This document shows, piece by piece, positions 8,147-17,700 of a DNA stretch of 64,000 bases. The position numbers were made by a program, and so were the translations under genes. The notes beneath the pieces were generated by a model. It searched no databases. It saw only the letters and a program-made list of their open reading frames with translations, and was not told the origin of the DNA. Source of the stretch: Aggregatilineales bacterium. GTDB lineage: Bacteria > Chloroflexota > Anaerolineae > Aggregatilineales > Phototrophicaceae. The stretch is taken from positions 1 through 64,000 of the forward strand of contig JAUQWZ010000046.1 of NCBI GenBank assembly GCA_030834905.1, written 5' to 3'. Numbering within the stretch: the first letter of the stretch is position 1; every line of letters begins with the position of its first letter.

Positions 8147-9586
8147 TTAGTCGTCCTGCTTTGCCCGGTTTTCGCGCCACCAGGCGTGGAACGACTGCCG
8201 CGCCAGCGGTGGAAAATCGCGGTTCTGCGTCCAGCCGCTGAGAGGATAGGGCAACGCCTTCCGCAGCGGTTCGATCTCCTCGGAATCCATGTTCTCAACC
8301 AGCCCCGATATCGCCTGTGTTGCCCGGCGGGCAATCCTGCCCGCCGCCTCAAACATCAGCGGATGGCTGAAGCCAAAACCGTATGCCTTCATGCTGGCGC
8401 GCCACATCGGTTCCTGAACGTGCTCCAGATCATGGCGCAGCGCCAGCAGCATATCAGGGATGTTGATATCGACCGGACAGGCGGTTTTGCAGGCACCGCA
8501 CAGGCTGCTGGCGAACGCCAGCGGCGCGGCGTTCTCTTTGCCTTGCAGCAGCGGCGTGATGATCGCGCCAATGGGACCGGGATACACCCAACCGTAGCTG
8601 TGCCCGCCGACGTTGCGATACACCGGACAGGCGTTCAGGCACGCGCCGCAGCGGATGCACGCCAGCGCTTCGGCATATTCGCTGGCATAGATATCACTGC
8701 GCCCGTTATCCAGCAGCACGAGATAGAAGTGTTGCGGACCATCCGGCTCGTCTGGTCGCGCCGCGCCAGTAAAGCCGTTGACGTAAACTGTCAGCCGCTG
8801 TCCGGTGGCGCTGCGCGGCAGAAGCTGCACCAGCGTGGCGAAATCTTCCCAGGTGGGGATGATCTTTTCGATGCCGACAACGGCAATATGCACCGGCGGC
8901 ACGCTGGTCGAAAGCCGCCCGTTGCCTTCGTTGGTTACGATGACGACGGTTCCAGTCTCAGCGATCATGAAGTTGCCGCCGCTGATGCCAAAATCGGCGG
9001 CGAGATATTCATTCCGCAGCCGCCCGCGAATGAAGGCGGTCATTTCGGCAATCTCGTCAGTGTAAGGCATGTGCAGCTTCTCGATGAACAGATCGCGCAC
9101 GCGCTCTTTGGTCATGTGCATGACCGGCATGACGATGTGGCTCGGATGACTCTCATCGACCTGAATGATGTACTCGCCAAGATCGGTTTCGACCATCTGG
9201 ATGCCGTGTTCGCCCAGCGCCTGCGCGAGGTTGATCTCTTCAGTCGCCATGCTCTTGCTCTTGACGCCGCGTTTGAGGCTGTGTTTGGCGCAGATATCAA
9301 GGACGTGGCGGTTGGCTTCGTCGGCGTCGGCTGCCCAGAGGACATGCCCGCCGCTGGCGGTGACGTTGGCTTCCATTTCTTCGAGCAGGTCGGGCAGATC
9401 ATGCAGCCCGCGCAGCCGCCCGCCGCGTCCCTGCTGGCGCAGCGCCTGCGCCTGAGCCAGCTCGCCCATGACGAGGCGGCGGCGTCCATCGGCGTTGCCC
9501 GTACCGCGATCCAGCGCTGTCTGTAGTTGGATGTCGTCGAGCGCAATAACGGCGGATTGGCTGAACTGGTTGGCTTTTAATTCCAT
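8147..9586 (-). CDS. lutB: LutB-like LUD-domain iron-sulfur protein
   Basis: 479 residues from ATG 9586 (MELKANQFSQS); the open frame upstream lacks family sequence. The LUD domain (about 60-290) contains KSKSMATEEI and GISGGNFMIAETGT. Two ferredoxin-type cluster motifs follow, CIRCGACLNACPVY and LCGACKTACPVDI (about 300-375). LutB acts with LutA and LutC in L-lactate oxidation to pyruvate; its LUD/Fe-S part is thought to pass electrons. No lutA or lutC is adjacent, so partners must be elsewhere, or this is a paralogue with another electron-transfer role. It faces away from manA across a 121-bp gap. Confidence 0.85.
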   Translation of the reverse strand: MELKANQFSQSAVIALDDIQLQTALDRGTGNADGRRRLVMGELAQAQALRQQGRGGRLRGLHDLPDLLEEMEANVTASGGHVLWAADADEANRHVLDICAKHSLKRGVKSKSMATEEINLAQALGEHGIQMVETDLGEYIIQVDESHPSHIVMPVMHMTKERVRDLFIEKLHMPYTDEIAEMTAFIRGRLRNEYLAADFGISGGNFMIAETGTVVIVTNEGNGRLSTSVPPVHIAVVGIEKIIPTWEDFATLVQLLPRSATGQRLTVYVNGFTGAARPDEPDGPQHFYLVLLDNGRSDIYASEYAEALACIRCGACLNACPVYRNVGGHSYGWVYPGPIGAIITPLLQGKENAAPLAFASSLCGACKTACPVDINIPDMLLALRHDLEHVQEPMWRASMKAYGFGFSHPLMFEAAGRIARRATQAISGLVENMDSEEIEPLRKALPYPLSGWTQNRDFPPLARQSFHAWWRENRAKQDD

Positions 9587-9707
9587 GAAAATACTCTCAT
9601 ATATCGGCTTTGCGGGCGGCTGGCGACATTGTAGCGCAATGTGACAGTGACGACACGCGCAATATGGTATCATCGGCAAATATCTGAGCGAATCCTGCGA
9701 GGCACCC

Positions 9708-10682
9708 GTGACTGAGAAACCGGTACTTTATCCGCTGCTGCTGCTGCCGTCGCTGCATATCAAGGTTTGGGGCGGGCGGCAGCTCGAAACCGTCATGCGC
9801 AAGCGCCTTCCCACCAGTGACCCCTACGGCGAATCGTGGGAGATGCACGACACCGCCACTATTGTCAATGGTCCGCTGGCAGGCAGGCAGGTTGGCGACG
9901 TGCTGGCGCAGTACGGCACCGATCTGTGCGGCAGGCACAACGATCCCTCGCTGGGGATGCCGCTGCTCGCCAAGCTGCTGGATGCGACCGACTGGCTTTC
10001 AGTGCAGGTACACCCCAACGACCGGCAGGCGCAGCAGCTTGACAATGAGCCGCGCGGTAAGACCGAAGCGTGGTACGTCATCGCTGCCCAACCCGACGCC
10101 AAGCTGGTCATCGGCGTTCACCCCGGCACAGCGCCCGCCGAAATCGCCCAGGCAATCCGCAGTAACAGTCTGGAAGGGCTGCTGGTCTACGCTGAAGTCG
10201 CGCCGGGAGATGTGCTGTACATTCCCGCCGGAACCATCCACGCGCTCGGACCCGGCATCCTGATCTACGAAATTCAGCAGTCGTCTGATCTCACCTACCG
10301 CCTGTATGACTGGGGGCGTATGGGACTGGATGGCAAGCCGCGCCAACTGCACATCGACAACAGCGTCGCCGTCGCCAACACCGAGATACTGCCCGCCATC
10401 CGGCACACGGGCAGCAGTACGGCGGCAGAGGTCGAAATCGTCAGCGGTGAATATTTCACAACGGTGCTGCATCAGTTGAACGCCGACAACGGCGAAAGCG
10501 TTGACCTGAACACCGACAGGCGCGCTTTCCACATCCTCACCTGTATCGACGGCAGCGTCACCATAGAACACGACGAAACACAGATCAGCCTCGCTATTGG
10601 ACAAACCGCGCTGCTGCCTGCCTCGATTGGAAAATACGTCATTCGGGGAAGCGGAAAAGTGCTGCGTTCCTGGCAGCCGTAG
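9708..10682 (+). CDS. manA: Mannose-6-phosphate isomerase, class I
   Basis: 324 residues, GTG start at 9708. Zinc-ligand motifs of the type I PMI cupin are present: VQVHPND (Gln and His), RGKTEAWYV (Glu) and PAGTIHALGPG (His), with QQSSDLTYRLYDWGR closing the active site. It interconverts fructose-6-phosphate and mannose-6-phosphate. The length matches the short Bacillus-type ManA, without the extra helical domain of E. coli. It stands alone but could feed GDP-mannose or other sugar donors for the polysaccharide genes 18 kb downstream. Confidence 0.92.
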   Translation: MTEKPVLYPLLLLPSLHIKVWGGRQLETVMRKRLPTSDPYGESWEMHDTATIVNGPLAGRQVGDVLAQYGTDLCGRHNDPSLGMPLLAKLLDATDWLSVQVHPNDRQAQQLDNEPRGKTEAWYVIAAQPDAKLVIGVHPGTAPAEIAQAIRSNSLEGLLVYAEVAPGDVLYIPAGTIHALGPGILIYEIQQSSDLTYRLYDWGRMGLDGKPRQLHIDNSVAVANTEILPAIRHTGSSTAAEVEIVSGEYFTTVLHQLNADNGESVDLNTDRRAFHILTCIDGSVTIEHDETQISLAIGQTALLPASIGKYVIRGSGKVLRSWQP

Positions 10683-10745
10683 ACAAACCAGATCATTTAC
10701 GAAATGTTGTATAGTAAATCAATACACGACGGTTCGGAGGGCGCG

Positions 10746-11687
10746 TTGAATTCTCTAGCGTTTGATTATCCTTTTCAGACAGTGGGCGGATCACTCATTA
10801 TTCATGCCGATTGCTTTGAGTGGTTAGGTCGCTTGCCGGAGAACAGCCTTCACGCCATCGTCACCGATCCGCCGTATGGTGTAAAAGAATACGAGTTTGA
10901 TCAACTGGAAAAACGAAAGGAAGGTCGCGGGGGAGTTTGGCGAATTCCGCCAGCTTTCGATGGACATGTTCGTTCGCCACTGCCTCGTTTTACGGCGTTG
11001 AAGCCGCGCGAACGCGCCTTGATGCAGGAATACTTTACCACATGGTCAGCCTATGCCCTGCAAGCTTTACGCCCTGGCGGACACGTCTTTATCGCAAGCA
11101 ACACATTTTTGTCGCAGTTAGCATTTTCTGCGATTGTTGCCGGTGGATTAGAATTCAGAGGGGAACTCATTCGCATTGTGAAAACGCTGCGCGGTGGAGA
11201 CAGACCTAAGAACGCAGAGGAAGAATTCCCTGATGTCTCATCCATGGCACGCGGCTGCTATGAACCCTGGGGAATCTTCCGAAAGCCGCTCCCGCCGAAC
11301 ATGACGGTTGGCGATTGTTTACGCACGTTTCAAACCGGCGGACTTCGACGTAAAGCAGATGGAACGCCCTTCGGTGATGTCATCGTAAGCACGCGCACCT
11401 CTTCGCGCGAACGCCAGATAGCCGATCATCCAAGTCTGAAGCCGCAGTCGTTCTTGCGCCAGGTCGTCTACGCAGCTTTGCCACTGGGTGAAGGCATAAT
11501 TGCCGATCCATTTATGGGATCAGGTTCAACAATTGCAGCAGCAGAGGCACAAGGACTAACCGCAGTAGGTATTGAGCGCCATCCTGAATACTATTCGATA
11601 AGCCAGCGCGCGATACCGATGCTGGCTGCCATTCATTCAAACGCACAGACCAGTGACCTGGATCTTAAGCAGATGCAACTGCTCTAA
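10746..11687 (+). CDS. Type II DNA methyltransferase (beta class)
   Basis: 313 residues from TTG 10746, chosen because GGAGG (10736-10740) precedes it by 5 nt; an in-frame ATG at 10704 would add 14 residues but lacks an RBS. The catalytic motif TDPPYG (near residue 38) comes first and the SAM-binding FMGSGST comes near the C-terminus, the order of beta-class N6-adenine/N4-cytosine enzymes. The end overlaps the end of a convergent nuclease-like gene by 4 bp, so together they form a type II restriction-modification pair. AT content is higher than in neighbouring genes, consistent with horizontal gain. Recognition site unknown. Confidence 0.88.
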   Translation: MNSLAFDYPFQTVGGSLIIHADCFEWLGRLPENSLHAIVTDPPYGVKEYEFDQLEKRKEGRGGVWRIPPAFDGHVRSPLPRFTALKPRERALMQEYFTTWSAYALQALRPGGHVFIASNTFLSQLAFSAIVAGGLEFRGELIRIVKTLRGGDRPKNAEEEFPDVSSMARGCYEPWGIFRKPLPPNMTVGDCLRTFQTGGLRRKADGTPFGDVIVSTRTSSRERQIADHPSLKPQSFLRQVVYAALPLGEGIIADPFMGSGSTIAAAEAQGLTAVGIERHPEYYSISQRAIPMLAAIHSNAQTSDLDLKQMQLL

Positions 11688-12325
11688 ACAGGTGCCTGAT
11701 AGATCCTGTTGCCTGTCAGCTTCAAATAGCCTGCCTGATTGACACTCGCAGTGATAGTGCGGCGGCTGGTTTCTGATCGTCCTGAAAACACCCAATCGGT
11801 CATTTCCAGTTTCGCGCCAACAACTTGAGTGAAGCGGAAAGGACGTGGCGCAACGCCCTTTGATTTATCGCTGGGGCGATTGGAGTCAAAGATGAATACC
11901 ATCAGCCAGACATTTTCAGGATTATGTCCCTGCCAGCCTTTGGCGTAGCGCGAAGCCTTGATTTCTATTCCAGCCGACGAATGCTGAACGGCATTGTTCG
12001 GAAACAGACCCGCCGGTATCAGATCGGGATGCTCGTTATGGTATTGATTACGAACTAAGGTCGGGCAGTATTTGGGGATACTAGAAGCAACAAACTCGCC
12101 CACAAGGCTGCTGAAGTTAGCAGGCATCAGCAAGGTTTCCAGGCGCTCAATTTCCCGTGTGTGAAGCTATGGATTGACGAAACCGAGGAATTCTGTGAAA
12201 GAAGCCATCGCCTGATAAAGGTGATCGATGGTGCAGCCGTAAGGAATCTGGGCAGCAGCGTTGAATCCGCTGGTAAGGACAGGCTCAGGAGTACAGGCAT
12301 TCAGTTCCGCATCTGGCTTCATCAT
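11684..12325 (-). pseudogene. Type II restriction endonuclease-like gene with in-frame TAG
   Basis: Reading from ATG 12325 (or 12322), the frame codes MKPDAELNACTPEPVLTSG and on to FTEFLGFVNP. It then meets TAG at 12169-12167 and continues in the same frame with LHTREIERLETLLMPANF through to 11684. The downstream part has a PD-(D/E)xK-like nuclease core: HPDLIP, then GIEIKAS about 18 residues later (D...ExK). A single C-to-T change from CAG (Gln) explains the stop. Restart at TTG 12133 or ATG 12127 would give about 147 residues and keep the putative active site. It lies tail-to-tail with the methyltransferase and 5 nt after the kinase stop. Nuclease type is inferred from the motif and context. 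Confidence 0.7.
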
Positions 12326-12330
12326 GTCGC

Positions 12331-13455
12331 CTACGGAATCACGCGGTTGTTCAGCATCTCGTTGAGCGCCTTCACCAGCCGTCGCAATTCAGCTTCCAGG
12401 TCGTCGCTGACGCTGTCCACAATCGCGGCTTCGCGGAACATGTCGCGCGCCTCGCGGATATATTCTTCACCGCGGCGCAGGCGCGTCAGCCCGGCGCGCA
12501 TCTGCGTGCGCGCGTCGCGGCTGGCAGGGTTGGTGTAATGACCGGGGAAATCCCAACCGTGATTGGTGGCGACCTGATGCAGCCCGGCAACAAACTCGTC
12601 GGCGGTTTCGATCTGCATCGCCGCCCCGCGCTGGAGCAGTTCCTGAAGCGCCGGACTCAGCGTTGGCTCAACACCAAAATCGAGCGTGGTGATATCCTGA
12701 TAGCGCGACAAAACATCGGTCAGCGTGCCGGGCTGTGGGCGCAGCGTCGCCTTTTGCGGCGATAATCCGGTGAACAGCGAATATAAAATCCCGACGCACA
12801 GGTTGTGAATATCCATCCGGTAAAGCTGCTCGTTCTCTTTCGCCCTGCCTTCAAGCTGGCGCGAGCTGTTGAAGTCGATAATCCGCAGGTGCGAGCCGTC
12901 CCAATAGACGTGTTCCAGCTTGTGATCGAGATAGACGATGCCCAATTTGTGCGCCGTCCGCAGCGTTTCGCCAAATTGAAGCGCCAGCCCCAAACCTTCT
13001 TCGGTGGGCAGGCGCAGGCGCATTCCCTGTTTGTCGGGGCGCATGAGGTAAAACATATTCTGCCCGCGCGGCAGGTTTTCCAGCGACAGATAAGGACGCC
13101 AGCCGCGTTCGGCATACGTAACCGCATCGCGGGTGAATCCCAGGACATCCTGCCCATACGAAACCGCTTCACCGCTGGACGGCGCTTCGCTGGGCGACTC
13201 CAGATAGCCGCAGTCATACAGCCGCACCAGATGCGGACTGTTTGCCAGCTTCATCAGCAGTTCGGCTTCGTTGGCAAACGCGCGAAACTCCCAGCGAGGC
13301 TCATCCCCGTTGGCGATATGTTCGGCGCGCATCACCTTAAAGGCTACGGTCTGACCGCTACGCTTGTCGAGCGCGTCCAGCACGCGCGCGTAATGCCCAA
13401 GCGCGAAGGTGTCGTTAAAGTGGTCGATTCGGTAAAGATCAGTGAGATTCGCCAT
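12331..13455 (-). CDS. Atypical Ser/Thr kinase-like protein
   Basis: 374 residues, cytoplasmic, no membrane span. The N-lobe Lys is present (VAFKVM, Lys40), but the glycine-rich loop is missing (NDTFALGHYARV). The catalytic loop reads LGIVYLDHKLEHVYW in place of HRDxKxxN and the metal motif reads IIDFNSS instead of DFG. Asp is kept in both loops, while the catalytic-loop Asn is replaced by His. The C-terminal 90 residues form a charged helical region. It may be a divergent active kinase or a pseudokinase. It is divergent from a PP2C phosphatase 205 bp away, suggesting a functional pair. Confidence 0.75.
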   Translation of the reverse strand: MANLTDLYRIDHFNDTFALGHYARVLDALDKRSGQTVAFKVMRAEHIANGDEPRWEFRAFANEAELLMKLANSPHLVRLYDCGYLESPSEAPSSGEAVSYGQDVLGFTRDAVTYAERGWRPYLSLENLPRGQNMFYLMRPDKQGMRLRLPTEEGLGLALQFGETLRTAHKLGIVYLDHKLEHVYWDGSHLRIIDFNSSRQLEGRAKENEQLYRMDIHNLCVGILYSLFTGLSPQKATLRPQPGTLTDVLSRYQDITTLDFGVEPTLSPALQELLQRGAAMQIETADEFVAGLHQVATNHGWDFPGHYTNPASRDARTQMRAGLTRLRRGEEYIREARDMFREAAIVDSVSDDLEAELRRLVKALNEMLNNRVIP

Positions 13456-13660
13456 TGGATTTATCCATAAATATATCCCAAATGCCCGGTAGAGTTTTGG
13501 GATATCGGCACGACTCTACCATCTGAACAGGTTGAGGCATAGGGTATTTTCATAAATGTCGCTGTATGAAATACGTCACAAACGACTAACCTATGCTTGC
13601 GCCGAAATACACCTCCTGTAGAATAAAGATCACTGAGCAGGTATTGAGGAGTCCCCTGTT

Positions 13661-14674
13661 ATGGGTGATTCGGAGCGAGGCATCCATCTTCGCAGTGGCG
13701 CGCGAACCAGCACCGGTCAGGTTCGTGAAAACAACGAAGACAACATCTATCTTTGGTCACGCGAAGACTATGCGCTCGCGGTGGTTGCCGATGGCATGGG
13801 CGGCGCGGCTGCTGGTGAAGAAGCCAGCCGTCTCGCGGTCGAAGCGGTTGAAACCGGACTCAATCCTGAAGAAACCAGCCGTGACGTCATCGCGGCAATG
13901 GGTGACGAAATCCTCGCCCGCAAGATGGCGGACGTGATTCGCAGCGGCAACCGGAATATCGTCCACCGGGCAGCCAATAATCCCGAGCTGCGCGGCATGG
14001 GAACGACGGTCACACTTGCCTTTGTGCGCGGCACGCAGGCGACCATTGCCCATGTTGGCGACAGCCGCGCCTATCTCGTGGACAGCCGCAACCGGCGGAT
14101 CATGCAGGTCACCGACGATCACAGCTTTGTCGAGGCGCTGGTCGCCGCCGGGCATCTGACGCAGGAACAAGCCGAAGAACACCCGATGCGCAATGTCCTC
14201 TATCGGGCGCTTGGACAGGCAGAGGAACTGGATGTCGATGTCTATGAAGTGCATCTTCAGTCCGATGATCGTCTTATCCTGTGTTCTGATGGGCTGACAC
14301 GCCATGTGAAAGCCCACGAAATCTCCGAAATCGTTCTCAGCAACCGCGACCCCGAAACTGCCGCCCAACTCCTGATCGACCTTGCCAACAAACGCGGCGG
14401 CGAAGATAACGTCAGCGTGATCATCGTGCTGGTGGAAAGCGACCTTCCGGCAGACAGCGACCACAATGTCGATTCGACCATTGAACTAACGCCTATCGCG
14501 CCTGAACCCGAAGAAACCGTGATCCTCGCCGAGCGTCATTTTGTGGACTCGGCGAGCGATACCGAAGACACCCTGCGCGCTACCGATCTGCTCACCGACC
14601 CCAAGCCAGGACAGCCGGAGCATACGTATGAAAGCGGTGGCGAAGGTCGTGATCCGCGCGCCCCATTTCAATAA
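13661..14674 (+). CDS. PP2C-family protein phosphatase
   Basis: 337 residues; ATG 13661 with GAGGAG 10-15 nt upstream. PPM/PP2C motifs: RENNEDNIYLW, VVADGMGG, GTTVTLAF, VGDSRAYL, LCSDGL and GGEDNVSVIIV, covering the metal-binding Asp residues. The catalytic domain ends near residue 260; an acidic tail follows. It removes phosphate from Ser/Thr and would oppose the kinases in this window. It precedes the large PBP gene by 114 bp on the same strand, as PP2C and cell-wall genes often cluster. Confidence 0.93.
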   Translation: MGDSERGIHLRSGARTSTGQVRENNEDNIYLWSREDYALAVVADGMGGAAAGEEASRLAVEAVETGLNPEETSRDVIAAMGDEILARKMADVIRSGNRNIVHRAANNPELRGMGTTVTLAFVRGTQATIAHVGDSRAYLVDSRNRRIMQVTDDHSFVEALVAAGHLTQEQAEEHPMRNVLYRALGQAEELDVDVYEVHLQSDDRLILCSDGLTRHVKAHEISEIVLSNRDPETAAQLLIDLANKRGGEDNVSVIIVLVESDLPADSDHNVDSTIELTPIAPEPEETVILAERHFVDSASDTEDTLRATDLLTDPKPGQPEHTYESGGEGRDPRAPFQ

Positions 14675-14735
14675 GCCTCAGCCGCCTGTTCCACCTTCGG
14701 CTTGCGGCAGCGTCCAGCGAAACCCAATTTTGCGC

Positions 14736-14741
14736 TATAAT
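14736..14741 (+). promoter_or_regulatory. -10 element before the PBP gene
   Basis: TATAAT about 48 nt before the PBP start in the 114-bp gap after the phosphatase gene. No good -35 box is visible. Confidence 0.35.
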
Positions 14742-14788
14742 TACGTTGTAAATCGGTTAGGTTCTGCCTGGTTACCCGAGGATGACGC

Positions 14789-17700
14789 ATGTCCGACCGA
14801 CCATTGACCACTGAAACGCAAGACACGCCTCCTGGCTCGGATAGCGGTTGGAATGTTCCCCGCGAGAGCGAAGGCTGGCAGACTCCGCGGCAAGCGAAAA
14901 CCGGAGAATGGGAAGCGCCCAAACCCAAACCGGCAGCGCCGGGCTGGCGGGTGCCGACTCTGCCGCAAAATCTTGACGTCACCCCGGTAGAAACTGGCAA
15001 CTGGCATCTGCCAAAATCAGAGGACACCATTTTTACGCCCGAAGATCGGGTGGTGGTCACCGAGCCGCCAGTGGATGGCGAACAGGCGGAAATCCTGCCG
15101 GTGGAAGCCGAAGAAGAGGCTGTCCCCGCCGAAATCCTGCCGTTTGACGAATCGCCCCCGCCTCAGGCTGAAGAAGCCGCGCCCGCAGACGCCGAGGCAG
15201 CGGCTGTTGAAACCGATACCGAACCTGCCGACAGCGAAACCGACGCCGCGCTCGATCTGCTCGACGAGGACGACGAAGACACCTTCAGCATGAGCGAACT
15301 GGTGGCGCTCGCCAGCCTGGTAGATAACCCGCCAGCCGCCGCGCAGCCCACCGAGTCACTTGCCGAGCAGGCAGCCGCGAGCGACCCGGCGGATTATGCC
15401 CGCGAACAGCTTGAGCGCCTGCGCGCCCGCGAAGATGAAGAAGCCGAGGCACAGCCATCCGAAGAACCGCTGGCAGCAGCCGCGCCAGTCGCGGAAGCTG
15501 TGTCCCTCAGCGCTGAAGAACAGGCGCTGGCGCAGAAATATCAGGATGCCGAAGGGCGTATTCGCGCGCTGCGCGATCAGTTCCGCGCCGGGCAGATCAC
15601 CCGCGATCAGCTTCAGGCAGAACTGCGCGGTCAGATGGTGCTCGATCAGGATCAATCCTGGTGGATGATGGGCGTCGAAACCGACACCTGGTATCACTAT
15701 GAAGACGGCAGTTGGGTGCCAAAAACGCCGGAAGTACTCGTTCGGCTGAAGGCGAGCGCGGCTGACGTCTCTCCTGAAGCCACTGGCGCGGTGGGCGATA
15801 TGACCGTTCCGACTTCCGCCATTCAGACCAACGACTACGATATGCCCCTGCCGCGCCAGGTACCCGTTCGCGACCTGGAATACACCATTCCCGGCGCTGA
15901 AGCCCTGCGCATCGACCACACCGATCCGGCAGCCGGGCTGGATCTCGGCGCAACCATGCCGTCAGCGGCGGTGACGGGTGAAACGATTGCTTCGGCGGCT
16001 GTCTCCGGCGCGACGGTGCCGTCCGCGGCGGTGCAGGCGGAACAGTACAATTACGTCGCCGCGCCGATTCCAGCGCCCACGGACGCGCCGCCAAACTACG
16101 ACACGACCCTGCCGCCGTCGTCGGTCTATGAGGAAGCGGTGAAGCGGAAGCGCCAGCGCACGCTGCGCAATGTCGCCATCGCCGCGGTGGCGATAACCGG
16201 GCTGATTCTGCTGATGGGTGCCTGCGGCATTATCGGCGGCGTTCTCTACTATCAAAGCCTGGTATCGCCGCATCAGGATCAGATTGCCGCGCTGGCAAAC
16301 TACCAGCCGCAGTTCCAGACCGCGCGCATCTATGCCGCCGATGGCAGCGTCATCGCCGAACTGATCGGGCGCGGCGCGGGCGACCGCCGGCGAGTGCCGC
16401 TGTCCGAAATTTCGCCCTTTGTCATTCACGCGCTTATCTCAACCGAGAACGAACGCTTTTACGACGACGCTGGCTGGGACCCGATAGCCATTGCCCGCGC
16501 CTTCATCCAGAACGTCACTGCCGGAGATATCCAGTCGGGCGCGAGCACGATCACGCAGCAGATCGCCCGCAACCTGATTTTGCAGGACACGACCGTCTCT
16601 GCCGAGCGCAAGCTTCAGGAAATCGTCATCGCGGCGGAAATCGCGCAGCAGTACGACAAGAACTTCATCCTTGAACTGTATCTGAACGAATTTTTCTTCG
16701 GCAACAACTCTTACGGTATCGAAGCCGCTGCCCAGTTCTACTTCGGTCACGGCGCTTCCGATCTCAACCTGGCGGAATCGGCGCTGCTGGTTGGCATCAT
16801 CCAATCGCCCGCGCGTTATGACCCGGTGATCAATCGCGAAGAGGCGTTCGCGCGCATGGATCAGGTGATAGCGTTGATGGCGGATGTCGGCTGCCTTCAG
16901 TTCCAGCACGCGCCCTATCTTGGTCAGGAATTCTGCATCACCCGAGGCGATATCGTCTCCGGTCAGGTGGTGCTGGAGAAGGCGCAGGTTGAGGCGCGTA
17001 ATTACACGGCGCGTAATTTCAGCGTCCGCTACCCGCACTTCGTCAACTATATTCAGGCGCAGCTTGAGCAAACCTTTGGCAGCGACGAAATCTTCCGGCG
17101 TGGCTTCCAGATTCGCACCACGCTCGATCCGCGCTTGCAGGATATGGCACAGACCGCCCTTTCGCAGACGGTCGCTTCGGTGAACAACTTCGGCGTCAAT
17201 ACCGGCGCGGTGTTCGTCCTCGATCCGCGCGATGGCTCGATTCGGGTGATGGTTGGCAGCCCGGACTTTAATAACGAGAGTATCGACGGACAGGTGAACA
17301 ACGTCTTTACCTGGCAGCAGCCCGGCTCATCCATCAAGCCGGTCGTTTACACGGCTGGCGTGGAAGGCGTTGAACGGAACGGCGCGCGGCAGTACCTCAC
17401 GCCAGCATCCATTCTGTGGGACGTGCCAACCACCTACGGAACGACGCCGCCCTATTCGCCGACCAACTACGACAATACCTTCCACGGTCCCGTCACCATG
17501 CGCTATGCGCTCGGCAACAGCTATAACGTCCCCGCCGTCAAAGCCTTTGAGTTCATCGGCGCGGATCGTTATGTCGAGACGGCGCAGCGGATGGGTCTTC
17601 GCTTCCTCGAAGAAGCGGTTTTTGGCTTGCCGTCTGCGCTGGGCGCGAACGAAGTTCGCCTTTACGATCACGCCCAGGCGTTCGCGACCCTGGCGAATAA

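Noticed and set aside
8093..9526. Plus-strand open frame of 477 codons opposite the LutB-like gene
   Set aside because: LutB has two Fe-S motifs and LUD sequence on the minus strand; this frame has none.
10704..10745. ATG 10704 as methyltransferase start
   Set aside because: No ribosome site, whereas TTG 10746 has GGAGG at good spacing.
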